Source: Stentor coeruleus
Taxonomy: Eukaryota; Ciliophora; Heterotrichea; Heterotrichida; Stentoridae
Length of the DNA: 50,117 bases
Assembly (NCBI GenBank): GCA_001970955.1
Contig: MPUH01000500.1
Span: forward strand, 1 to 50,117
Reading direction: 5' to 3'
The position numbers were made by a program, and so were the translations under genes. Positions within the stretch are counted from its first letter, which is position 1. Each line of letters starts with the position of its first letter. This document shows positions 1-10,395 of the stretch, piece by piece. The notes under the pieces were generated by a model. The model was not told the DNA's origin. It did no database searches and worked only from the letters and a program-made list of their open reading frames with translations.

Positions 1-1546
1 CTTTGGTACAGGTCGTGCTTGTGAAGAGACAACTTTAAATGTAACTTTAACAATTCTCACATACAAATCTGTCCTACTTGAGTTCGATAAAAACTTAGTA
101 AATAAACTTACAAAAGATGACATCTTTGTAGAGTGCTGCCAAACTGTAATATTTGATGTTAATTACTATAATTATGCAAAATATTTTGTTTCTTTGAAAT
201 TCAGAAGAAGAGTTCCAGAAAATTGTTTTATCAATATAACTTTCAATAACCCAAAAAGCATAATTTCTGTAAAAAATGGGTACTTATCTGTATCTTATAT
301 AGAAGGAATACTGTTTTCTGGATCAGACACAGACTCAGAATTATATGCAGCTAAAAAGCTTGCCTCAGAAAAACTAAGTATTTCAGTAACAACAGGTTCA
401 ACTGCTGCAACAGCATCAACTTCATTATTTAACACAAATCCAGCCAGTTTATGGAGTTTTATCAGCTCAATACAAATGCTGTACTTTATCGATATTGGAA
501 GTGCAGAACTTCCACCTAACTTTTCAGGGTATATCAAAGGCTTAAAAAAATATAATCCTTTTCCTAATTTTTTCAGTAATGCTATATCTGAAAGTTCTGG
601 AAGAGAGCCTTTTCAAAAAGCTTACGATTTTGGATATAAAACTAATCTTCTTTTACTAAACGCTGGGAATTATTTATCAGCTCTTTTGACTATGCTAGGA
701 ATCTTATTGTTAGCTTTGTTTTTGTCGAGTCTTAAGAAATATAAGCCATTTTCATTTCAAATTGTATCAGATACTATTAGTAAGGTAATTCAAAGCTATA
801 AATATGGAGCGATTATTAGATTCTGGATCACTTGCTATTTAGATGTTATGGCTTGCTCACTTATAGCTATAGTCACTCCTTTTGATCATAACCCAACACA
901 GATAGCAAATTTAATAATTGCTTCATTTATATTAGTACAATATATTTAGATTTTTATCATCATTACACCAGGAATATTCTTTTATTTTACCTTTAGAAAC
1001 AGAGAAATAATTGTTCATGATATTGATGAAGTTAATGTGAACTGGGGTACTTTGTTTTATGAGTTCAATAACGATAAAGGCCTTGCCCAGTCTCAATATT
1101 ACTTTTATTATTTTCTCAGAAGAATTTTATATATGTTTATTCAGTTCTTCATGAGAGATTTCCCCCTTGTTCAGCTCACTTTAAACATGATTTTATCTTT
1201 TGCTGTATTTACTATTTAGAACATTGTTTACCTTATATCTTTTAGACCATTTAACGAAAGGATTCTTAATCTTACCAATATTATGTGCGAATGTGCCATT
1301 TTTATTATTTTCACTATTTCAGCCTTTACTTTAACAAGAATTTCAAAATCAACTTTAAACAGGTTTGATACCCTTTTAGTGTTTTTTGTGAATTTTATAA
1401 TGTTTACGCAGATGATTGGGTCTATAATTTTATTTGCTAAAAATATTATTATGGCTTTGCATAAGAGAACGATGACTAAAGTTGTCCCGATAAATGAAAA
1501 ATATGATGGTTCAGGGCCAATGCCTACACAAGAGGCTACAAGGTAG
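1..1546 (+). CDS. Multi-pass membrane protein, C-terminal part (5' end outside window)
   Basis: The reading frame is open from base 2, so the gene begins upstream of the window. Two 15-nt introns, 935-949 (GTACAATATATTTAG) and 1205-1219 (GTATTTACTATTTAG), each carry the in-frame stop. Removing them joins three open segments into about 504 residues ending at TAG 1544-1546. The first ~200 residues look extracellular: Cys/Thr-rich, with beta-rich stretches. About six hydrophobic helices follow, including segments near LLTMLGILLLALFL, ACSLIAIVTPF, IIASFILIFIIITP, LTLNMILSFAVNIV, CAIFIIFTISAF and MIGSIILFA, and then a short basic cytoplasmic tail. This layout, with an ectodomain, a C-terminal bundle and a motif near WGTLFYEFNNDKG, is typical of large ciliate surface proteins. 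I cannot name a function. A TRP-like channel or adhesion protein is possible but not shown. Confidence 0.8.
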
Positions 1547-1963
1547 TTAAACTTATTAGATTTTTAGTTTAAGTTTGCATACTCTAAGTTAGCAATAAAA
1601 TTCTTTGATGAATATTGAATGAGTACCTAAAAAGCATTATTGGAAATCAATATCAAATAGCTATTTTAGTTAAAAAAATAGGAATAAAGGAATGAAGGAT
1701 ATTGATATAACTTTGTAACTTAAACCAACAATTTAGGTACAGTGAATGCTCAGCTAGGCCATACTATATATGGATTTATAATTAAACATTTTTCAATTGA
1801 ATAACACTAGAATATTCCTAAAGGCTAAAGATTAATAAAATTCTAATTATATATCTGAATGCTAAAATAAGGGCTCAAAAAATAAAATCAGATATAATTA
1901 AGCTTAATTTCAAATTAGTGTGAACTATCTTTAATATATTTGTGATTTAAGTTTTATCGTTCT
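1547..1963. other. Intergenic spacer
   Basis: This AT-rich spacer lies between the stop of the plus-strand membrane protein and the stop of the minus-strand receptor-PIPK gene, so it is a convergent arrangement. I see no gene, RNA or repeat in it. Confidence 0.6.
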
Positions 1964-3742
1964 CTAAAAACTTTCTAATAAAAAAGCACTATTAAAATCC
2001 TTGAGAAACTGCGCTCGATATTCTTGTGGTTTAATTTTCTCAATTTGATTCCACACCATAAAAATTCCCATATACGCAGCATTTCCATCAAATAGCAAGT
2101 GCTTTTTCTTATTTTGTAAGTATACTATCTCTTCTGTATATACAATTTTAAGATAATATAGTGTATCTTTAAGCATACTCAAAACTAAAGTATCTATTTC
2201 TATGGATTTGATTATTTTCCTTAACTGTATTCTTGGGAGTCTAACATATTCAATATCGGTTCCAATGATACTATTACGATTTGCATAAAAGTCTATAACT
2301 AAAGGGTGTCCAAGTCTTGAATTACCTACAAGAACAGCTTTTTTATGGTCTTTAAGCTCGTATCCAAGCTTTTCATATACGATAAAATTGATGCATGCTG
2401 TGTTTTTAAATTCTATTGAAAAAAGTCCATAGATTGCTAAAAGATAAGAATCATCTTCTATCTGTCGATCAGTGTATTTTTTGGAAAGATTGCATAGAAA
2501 ATTTAAATTGCTTTTTGAAATAGATTTTATGAAGTATTTGCTGTCATGGGTTAGGAATGTAAAGTTAATATCATCTATGGCTTTGTATCGACTTTGAAAG
2601 TCATTTAAATTAAGATCTGCATCAAAAGATAAAAGCAAGGAGCTTTTGCTCAATTTTTCAGACTTAAAAACCCTAGCAAAACAATTATACCGATACTGAT
2701 TCACATAACACTCAACTCCCATAACATCAAATTTCCACTTTTTGTCTTCTTCAAAGCTTCTTATAAATTACATCTCAGGGAACTCTTCTGGAGTATTTTC
2801 AAACACCAAATGTAAACAAAGTACCGTATTTTTCACAATCATCTAACTTGCTATTACATCTTTATCCAAAAAATCAAAGTACCTGTGATAAGTCAAAAGG
2901 CTAACCTTATGTGAAAATGAAGTGAATTTGATCTTGCGATTTAATAGAACATTCCAAAGGGACCTAAGAATATTTTTCTGACTGACCCTTGCTGCAAAAA
3001 TCATAGTCCCAGACATGCATCCAATAAGCGCAGCAAGCTAAGTAGCTATTACATTAGCAGCCCAATCTTTTATTTGAGAATTAGAAGATTCAAGGATATA
3101 CCAATTGATTGCATCAAAAGCTTGACCAGGAGCCATAGATAATGTAAATACAAGGACAACATAGAGGTGATATTTAAGTCCAGATTTTATTTGTATGCTT
3201 TTTTTACGACTGATCCATAAAGACCTGGCACAAAAATACACACATAAAGGAGCGTTTATTAGTAAATTTAAAGCCCACAAAATATTATAAGAAGATTGAT
3301 TCTCAATTGAGCATGTTCCTAGTGCCGACCTCCCGTTTTGATTAGAGATTAATAATACTATTGCTGGGATTAGTGCTGATACTTGAGCAATGACAAAATA
3401 AATTTTGTTTCTTTTTGATGGATTTTGAGAGACAGGTCTTGACATTTTCAGATAGACTTCTAAAGATAGAAAAAGAGTATAGCTCCATGCAATCACAAAA
3501 CTGTAAAAGTTGAAAGACCCTAAGATTCTGCATGCTGAATCATCTAGAGAACTTCTGACTGAATTAATTATTGTAATCCAATGGATATCTATGTAGAGCT
3601 GGGCAATTGATTGAGCTAGTATGAAGAACCCTGGATGCTTCTTCATTTGTGGGATTTTGAAGTATCCTATTATTAGAAGAACTTCGCAGACAGTTGATAT
3701 CGCAACAAAAAATAATGCAACAGGTATAAGCCAAATAAACAT
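1964..3742 (-). CDS. GPCR-PIPK fusion protein, copy A (degenerate lipid-kinase domain)
   Basis: A 577-aa protein results once three 15-nt introns are removed: 3038-3052, 2843-2857 and 2757-2771. Residues 1-~270 hold seven hydrophobic helices arranged like cAMP-receptor/secretin-like GPCRs. Residues ~330-575 match the PIPK fold: YRYNCFARVF resembles the domain entry, and FTFLTHDSKYFIKSIS carries the ATP-lysine position (K391), followed by IYGLF. In the C-lobe the canonical motifs are missing: DLKGS is YELKD (446-450), MDYSLL is IVYTEEI (518-524), and the IID motif reads YMGIFMVWN (542-550). Receptor-PIPK fusions are known from Dictyostelium (RpkA) and oomycetes, where they are thought to couple a receptor to phosphoinositide synthesis. 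Here the kinase is probably inactive and may bind lipid or act as a scaffold. I chose the start at 3742 because copy B begins at the same residue; an in-frame ATG at 3778 is the alternative. Confidence 0.85.
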
Positions 3743-4435
3743 TATTATATTTTCATTAGGATATATTTTTAAGATCAAAAATTGATATTTTGGACTTTAT
3801 ACAGAGTTAGTAGTGCTTGTTTATTTTAATGTAATATACTTTTAGGATTTGACTTACTATATCTTTTTTATTAATTGATTAACAAGATGTTAATTGACAT
3901 ACTTTATGACAATTAGTCAACCAAAATTAATTTATATAAATAATTATTTTTAGAATAAAAAATGCTTTAAAAATATATAGCTTAAATAATAATTTTTAGA
4001 ACTGTGTATATTGCAAATTTTGTAGTTTAATTAAGTCGAATTCAAATAAGATTGAAATATTTTATGATGTAGTGAGCTAGAAGTGAATACTGATATAATA
4101 GATACAGGAAAATAAATTATATGCTCAGAATAGCTATTATATATAATTTGCTACAAATATCTATCTCCTTAAACTTTTATGATTTCTTAAAAAAATAAAG
4201 ATTAAGCATTTTTATAAATCATTATTATAAGTTATCGGTAATTCAATATTTCGATAAAATTCAGTCTAGATAATTTTTTAACTAAACCAATACACAAAAG
4301 TTTAAAAGGTTATTGGCATAATACAAATATATGATTTGATATTTTTGCAATAATTTATGTATTAATAGTAAATATATATTGTATAAGAATACAAAATTTT
4401 ATAATACAGCGATTAGCCTGCTTTTAATGATGATG

Positions 4436-4830
4436 CAATATTATCCTGCTCTTGTATAGATGCCTTGAATCTTGCCCTTACTATAGGTTTCCTCGGAGCA
4501 TCCCTGATAATTTATTTCACTTTATAAATGGAAACTTTCTTATTAATGAATTTTCAGATGCTCCTTGGGATTAGAAGAGTTTTAAAAAGAGTAATTAATT
4601 TTACTTGAACTAACAACAACATCAAAAGACTTGCCAGAAAAATTGGTAAAAACAGTAAATTTACTATCAATTAGCTAATCTATATCAGATATAAAGATAT
4701 TCATGCTTTCTGAGAGGATAAAAAACAGATATTTGCAGAATCGGATTTACAGTCATATGTATCATTAGAAAACAACAATGAATCCAAATCAGTGCAAATT
4801 ACAGAATATATTAAATTGTGCTTATTTTAA
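4436..4830 (+). pseudogene. Decayed reading frame, unidentified
   Basis: The GC content is locally higher than in the surrounding spacer, and translation gives protein-like text in two plus-strand frames. One frame around 4436-4580 contains RCLESCPYYRFPRSIPDNLF. The other runs to TAA at 4828-4830 and contains IKRLARKIGKNSKFTIN and later SDLQSYVSLENNN, but is broken by in-frame TGA, TAG and TGA codons. None of these stops lies in a GT-N7-A-NNN-AG 15-nt intron. The second half loosely recalls a PB1 domain, which is a weak impression. It is best read as a relic gene. Confidence 0.3.
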
Positions 4831-4850
4831 ATAAAGTGAAGAAATTGATA

Positions 4851-4961
4851 ATTTTATAGCATTATTCTCTAATAATAACTTAAAAAAATAAAGTAAGCTA
4901 TTAAAAATTTTATAGCATTATTCTCTAATAATAGCTTTAAAAAATAAAGTAAGCTATTAAA
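4851..4961. repeat. Tandem direct repeat, ~56 bp x 2
   Basis: Two adjacent copies of a ~56-bp unit (TTTTATAGCATTATTCTCTA, then AATAATA, an A-rich tract and AAGTAAGCTATTAAAA) differ by only a few bases. It is a simple local duplication in non-coding DNA. Confidence 0.85.
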
Positions 4962-5148
4962 ATATATATATTTGAATTTTGATACATTAATATGCTTAAT
5001 ATTGAAATCTACACTAATATTATTTAGTATAAAAAGTTAATAATATTACAAGAAATTTCATAATTACGTTTAATTTCAAATAAGCTTATTAATTAATCTG
5101 AGGTTTTAATTGTTTAGTTTATGTTAATGATTAAAAAACCTATTATTT

Positions 5149-6927
5149 CTAGATGCTTTCTAATACAAAAACACTATTAAAATCCTTGAGAAACTGCAAT
5201 CTATATTCTTGTGGATCAATTTTCTCACTTTTGTTCCATAACATAAATATTCCCATATACGCAGCATTTCCATCAAACAGCAAATGCTTTTTTTTATTTT
5301 GCAAGTAAATAATCTCTTCTGTATATACAATTTTGAGATAGTATTGTGTATCTTTAAACAAACTCAAAACTAAAGTGTCCATTTCTATAGACTTAATGAT
5401 TTTTCTTAACTGTATTTTTGGAAGTCTAACATATTCAATATCAGTTCCAATAATACTATTGCGATTTGCATAAAAGTCTACAACGAGAGGGTCCCCAAGT
5501 CTTGAATCACCTACAAGAACAGCTTTTTTATGGTCTTTAAGCTCGTATCCAAGCTTTTCATATACTATAAAATCGATGCATGTTGAATTCTTGAATTCTA
5601 ATGTAAAAAGTCCATAGATTGCTAAAAGGCAGGAATCATCTTCTGTTTGTCGATCAGTATATTGCTTAGAAATATCACATAAGAAATTTAAATTGCTTCT
5701 TGAAATAGTTTTTATGAAGTATTTACTATCGTGGGTTAGGAATGTAAAATTATTATCGCCTATAACTTTGTATCGGTTTTGAATGTCATTTAAATTGAGA
5801 TCAACATCAAAAGAAAAAAGGAACGAGCTTCTACTCAATTTTTCAGACTTAAAAACCCTAGCAAAACTATTATACCGATATTGATTCACATAGCACTTTA
5901 CTCCCATAACATCAAATTTCCACTTTTTGTCTTCTTCAAAGCTTCTTATAAATTACATTTTAGGGAAATCTTCTGGAGTATTTTCAAAAACTAAATGCAA
6001 ACAAAGCATTGTATTTTTCACAATCATCTATCTTGTTCTTACATCTTTATCCAAAAAATCAAAATAACTATGGTAAGTCATAAGACTAATCTTCTGCGAA
6101 AAAGAAGCGAATTTAATCTTCCGATTTAATAAAACATTCCAAAGCAACCTGAAAATATTTTTCTGACTAACCCTTGCTGCAAAAATCATAGCCCCAGACA
6201 TGCATCCAACAAGCGCAGCAAGCTAAATAATTTTTACACTAGAAGCCCAATTTTTTACTTCAGAATCAGAAGATTCAAGGAGATACCAATTGATTGCATC
6301 AAAAGCTTGACTAGGTGCTACAGATAATATAAATACTAGGACAACGTAAAGGTGATATTTAAGTCCAGACTTAATTTGTATGCTTTTTTTACGACTGATC
6401 CACAAAGATTGGGCACAAAAATACACACATAACGGAGCGTTTATTAGTAAATTTAAAGCCCACAAAATATTATAAGAAGATTGTTTTTCTATTGAGCATG
6501 TTCCTAACGCTGACCTCCCATTTTGATTAGAGGCTATGAGGATTATTGTTGGGATTAGTGCTGATATTTGGGCTATGATAAAATAAATTTTGTTTCTTTT
6601 TGATGCATCTTGAGAGACAGGCCTTGAAATTTTCAGATAGATTTCTAATGAAAGATAAAGAGTATAGTCCCATGCTATGATATAACTGTAATAATTGAAA
6701 GACCCTAAGACTCTACATGCTGAGTCGTTTAGTGAATTTTGAACTGAGCTGGCTATAGTAATCCAATGGATATCTATATACAACTGGGCTATTGATTGAA
6801 CTAGTATGAAAAAGCCTGGATGCTTCTTCATTTGAGGGATTTTGAAGTATCCTATTATTAGAAGGATTTCGCAGATGCTTGATATCGCAACAAAAAATAA
6901 TGCAACAGGAAAAAGCCAAGTAAACAT
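5149..6927 (-). CDS. GPCR-PIPK fusion protein, copy B (degenerate lipid-kinase domain)
   Basis: This is a tandem paralogue of the gene at 1964-3742 with the same length (577 aa). It has three 15-nt introns at the same positions: 6223-6237 (GTAAAAATTATTTAG), 6028-6042 (GTAAGAACAAGATAG) and 5942-5956 (GTAATTTATAAGAAG). The seven-helix part starts MFTWLFPVALFFVAI and is followed by the PIPK-like domain. Most positions match copy A, and many differences are conservative or synonymous, which suggests selection on the protein. The ATP-lysine region (YFIKTIS) is kept. The DLKGS, MDYSLL and IID equivalents are missing here too (YELKD, IVYTEEI, YMGIFMLWN), so the loss precedes the duplication. An upstream in-frame TAA supports the start at 6927. 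Confidence 0.85.
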
Positions 6928-8065
6928 TATATTAAATTTAACTGGAGATAAGCATCAAACTAAAAATGATTTAAGTAGGACTAACTGTTTTTATATAAAG
7001 TAAACGGATCTTGTATAGCTAGGAGCTGAAACTAATAATATATGGATGCAAGGGTCCTTTTCTTTGATCAAAAGGTAGGAATTGGAGTTTATTGATCCCT
7101 TTCTATTTGTCAGGCTCTAGGTGAGAGAGTGCAGAGTAATAACACCCAAAAATTTTCCAAACATGAAAAAGAGAAATAAGGAGAATTTACAGAAACAAGG
7201 AAGAACTTTTAGTATGAAAAGGAAAAAAACATAAGAAATATAAAATAATGCATGGAATAGAAAATATTGTAAAAACATGAAAAAAAGGTTTCGCAATCTA
7301 AGCATTATATTTCATTATCTATATTTTGATTAAGATTAATTTATAGATTTAAATTATTTTGCAAATTTGTCTCAAGTACATAAATTAACTATAATAGATT
7401 GTTTAAAAGACTATATAACTTTTTATTTTATATATTAAATAATAAACTTCATTCGGTAAGCTATGAAATCTCTAAACCCTAAGATTATTTTGAGACTATT
7501 ATAAGAAAATCACTAATTAAATAAAAATTAAGTTTAGGCATTGCAGTCCCTATTGATTTCATTAGTAAACTTAAAATATATTTGCCTTTGTAATTATTAT
7601 AACACTGATATTTATAACTTAATAGCTCTTGAGTATGCCTGATGCTTATGCTATTTAGATGAATTTTAAAACAATAGAAAATTATGTCAGTTATTAATAT
7701 TTTCGAAATCTAAATATTTATATTTATTTTGGCCAATACTTAAATCTTTAAGTAATTATTATAATGATTATATGACACTAACTATTGCATAATAAAATTA
7801 GGTTTATTGATGTACCTTGAAGACTTAAATATTTTATTTATTAGGTTGCATAGCATTACAATAAATATGAAAATTATATTCTATAATAAAATAACTGATG
7901 ATATACATTACTAGATTCAATATGTTTTTAATTAATATTTTCATAAAATTTTCAGTTGAATTTTACTATCAAATAACTCACTATTTCAAATCTCCTAACC
8001 TCTTAATCAAATAAAATTATATTTTAGCTCCTCATATTTTATATACCCATAATCTTAAACTAATT
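6928..8065. other. Intergenic region
   Basis: AT-rich spacer of 1.1 kb upstream of receptor copy B. A 62-codon Phe/Leu-rich minus-strand frame at 7117-7305 looks like chance. I see no RNA gene or other feature. Confidence 0.5.
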
Positions 8066-8777
8066 TTATGAAATTTTATTAGCTTTCTTGATCTTGGCCT
8101 CAGCAATATGCCTATCATGAAGCACCTTATTAAGCAAGGTATTATCTTAGCAGCTTCCTTAGCTCTAACCACCTATTTTTCTTCTCAACTTTTTCATTCA
8201 TCATTCTCCTAATCCTTTCAGCAGTTATAAGTCTCTGAATTTTCAGTGCCCTCACACGTGTCATTTTCCCTTCTTTCTTGACCTCTCTTTAACAACATAT
8301 CTTCTAACATCATCTCTTTCATCAACTTTTTTATCCTTCTTATTTACCCCTTGTCTAAAGAAAACAGTCTACGAATTTTACTTACTCTTTTCGGACCTAG
8401 CCTCCTTGGTTTAGGATCATCAGTCATATCTGGGATTTCCCTTTGGCCTTTTTTTGATACAACTAAATGCAGCACGGCTATATCATGATTAATAATACAA
8501 CCTCTTACTGACTTTATTTTCCTTTCTCCTGTTCGACGAGGACGGCAATTTGTGTGTCCAGCAGCTAAGAGAAGTCTAGCACGCTTTGTTTCATAGAAAA
8601 CCCTTGCTTATCATACCCCCTGCAATGCGGAAAACGTAGCCTTTATCTCTTCACTGAGGACTCCACCATCTATTTCTTCACCCATTTTGCGATCATAAAA
8701 CAGTCTGACTTTTTTGTCATCCTCGATGTAAATGCATTTTGCTGCCCTGTTTCTGGAAATGAAATGTTAAACTTCAT
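8066..8777 (-). pseudogene. Ribosomal protein eS6 pseudogene (RPS6)
   Basis: Reading the minus strand from ATG 8775-8777 gives MKFNISFPETG, the eS6 amino terminus. The rest of the protein is recognisable only by hopping frames: [101 protein letters not shown] and HDRHIAEAKIKKA, ending at TAA 8066-8068. At least six frame changes are present, and the segment after SMKQ is deleted (about six residues of the conserved VLTHG-type stretch). None of the breaks fits a 15-nt intron. It is therefore a dead copy of a 40S subunit gene, and an intact copy should exist elsewhere. The locally higher GC content also marks it as former coding DNA. Confidence 0.9.
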
Positions 8778-9090
8778 CTTTATGCTACTTATTTGTAAAT
8801 GGTTTATGCTAAAGAACTAATATAATTCTTATGTTGGTAAAATTGATATTGATTTAAATGGACTTTGATATTAAGATAAGGATTGTTTGCAATTTAAAGA
8901 TGTGTAAATTTTATAGTTATTTTACATGTTTTTAGATAATGCTTATAGATATTGGATATGCTTACAAAAAACATTAATTAAAGATTAGTTTTGATATTAT
9001 AGGATTAGGCATTTGCATAGATTAAATGCATTTAGCAGCAGTCTATGAAAATTGTAACAAAACTAACTGCTAAAAATGTCTGATTCCTAC
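8778..9090. other. Intergenic spacer
   Basis: AT-rich spacer upstream of both the eS6 relic and the secreted coiled-coil gene. No feature seen. Confidence 0.5.
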
Positions 9091-9259
9091 TAAAACTCAA
9101 ATAATTTTTCCATTTATTTCCTAACGTATAATTTAAATGATATCTTTAACCGCCCTAGTTTTACTATCTCTAAGNTAAAACTCAAATAATTTTTCCATTT
9201 ATTTCCTAACGTATAATTTAAATGATATCTTTAACCGCCCTAGTTTTACTATCTCTAAG
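9091..9259. repeat. Assembly seam: 84-bp exact duplication around a single N
   Basis: Bases 9091-9174 and 9176-9259 are identical and separated by one N at 9175. The duplicated block includes the promoter-proximal region and the first codons of the next gene, so a false second ATG appears at 9137. The pattern fits two contigs joined without merging their overlap. Confidence 0.9.
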
Positions 9260-10307
9260 CGTCTTTGGCGAGATATATCAAAGAAGCTTGCTCCAAGCCT
9301 CTGTCGGTCCTCTTGGTGAGATGTTTGAGCTTCTGGACTACTTGATTGAAGAAATTAATGCTGAGTCCTTAGAAAGCGACCGTGTAAGCAAACAACTACT
9401 TTCACAATGTGCCTTAGAATCAGATCACCGCCGTGCATCAGCAACAAAATACGAGTCTTTGTTCATAACCCACAAGCTTAAATACGATGAATGTAAACTT
9501 GATTCAGAAAGCCTAGCTAAACGCATTTACAATCTCTCATCAGACCTCCAGCTTTACGCTAAAGCTCTATCATCATTATCAACACAACAAATATTAACTT
9601 CATATGAAGCTGCATATAAAAGCATTGACAACTGCGTTTCCCTTGTATCCAATTTGAAAAAAAATCCAAGCTCATTTGTCCAACTAAGCTCGGAATTAGG
9701 TAAGGTCTTGACTTTGCCCGTTAATCCTGGAACTTTACATTCTTTGACTAGTACTTTTGCCCAATTGTCTACAACGAACTCAGCTGATCCTTCATCTATA
9801 AACGAAATCATAACAAAACTGCAAGATTTGAAAGTGTCGTTACAAGAAAACAGACATGATGATAGTGATTTAGAAAGCGAGATTGTCCAAAAATCAAAGC
9901 ATTTGGAGAAAGTTGTAAGCGAAATAGAAGAAGAGGCTAGGGGGAATAAAGAGAAAATGGAAAAGGATTTAGTGAAAGCTAGTGAATGTGTAAGGGAAAA
10001 TGAAAAAGCTATGAAAGAAGCTGAGGATAAGGAAATAACTGAAAAAGAGATTCTTAAGGCTAACGAGATGCTATGTGAGGATTGGAGAGTGGAGTATGAA
10101 GATATGGAAAAAAATAGAATGGAGGAGTTGAGTGTAATAAAGAAAGTTGTTGAGCAGAATGAAGGGAAATGGGGAAGATATGAGAAGACTTTTGTAGATA
10201 AGGCGGACTTTTATAAGGAAGAATGGGATAACTATTCGAATGAGTATGTTTATAAATCACAATTTGGGTATCAGCATGATCAAGCTGACTTTGTAGCAAG
10301 ATTTTAA
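9222..10307 (+). CDS. Secreted coiled-coil protein, granule-lattice/trichocyst-matrix-like
   Basis: 361 aa. Residues 1-~16 (MISLTALVLLSLSVFG) form a clear signal peptide. A motif near residues 20-50 (SLLQASVGPLGEMFELLDYL) follows, then paired-Cys and Glu/Lys-rich helices; residues ~205-320 are strongly coiled-coil. The order of signal peptide, LLQ..pL..v..lLd.L...I.aE segment and charged helices is that of ciliate trichocyst matrix / Grl proteins, which are processed and packed as crystalline cores of dense-core secretory granules. This is inferred from pattern only. A function in Stentor cortical granules is possible. The start is the first ATG after the assembly seam, and the gene ends at TAA. 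No intron. Confidence 0.75.
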   Translation: MISLTALVLLSLSVFGEIYQRSLLQASVGPLGEMFELLDYLIEEINAESLESDRVSKQLLSQCALESDHRRASATKYESLFITHKLKYDECKLDSESLAKRIYNLSSDLQLYAKALSSLSTQQILTSYEAAYKSIDNCVSLVSNLKKNPSSFVQLSSELGKVLTLPVNPGTLHSLTSTFAQLSTTNSADPSSINEIITKLQDLKVSLQENRHDDSDLESEIVQKSKHLEKVVSEIEEEARGNKEKMEKDLVKASECVRENEKAMKEAEDKEITEKEILKANEMLCEDWRVEYEDMEKNRMEELSVIKKVVEQNEGKWGRYEKTFVDKADFYKEEWDNYSNEYVYKSQFGYQHDQADFVARF

Positions 10308-10395
10308 AAGGTTATAATTATGATCATTAAATGATTTTAGTTTTATGTATATTGTATAATAAATTAGCATCTAAGCATTCTAGCATCTACTCATT

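Larger units (their letters stand above)
3743..5148. other. Intergenic region between the two receptor-PIPK genes
   Basis: A 1.4-kb AT-rich stretch. It contains a decayed reading frame (4436-4830) and a ~56-bp direct repeat (4851-4961), listed separately. The rest shows nothing recognisable. The tandem gene duplication does not extend into this spacer: similarity stops close to the ATG and the stop codon. Confidence 0.5.

Noticed and set aside
7117..7305. 62-codon Phe/Leu-rich minus-strand ORF
   Set aside because: The composition is what AT-rich random DNA gives; no start context, homology or flank skew supports it.
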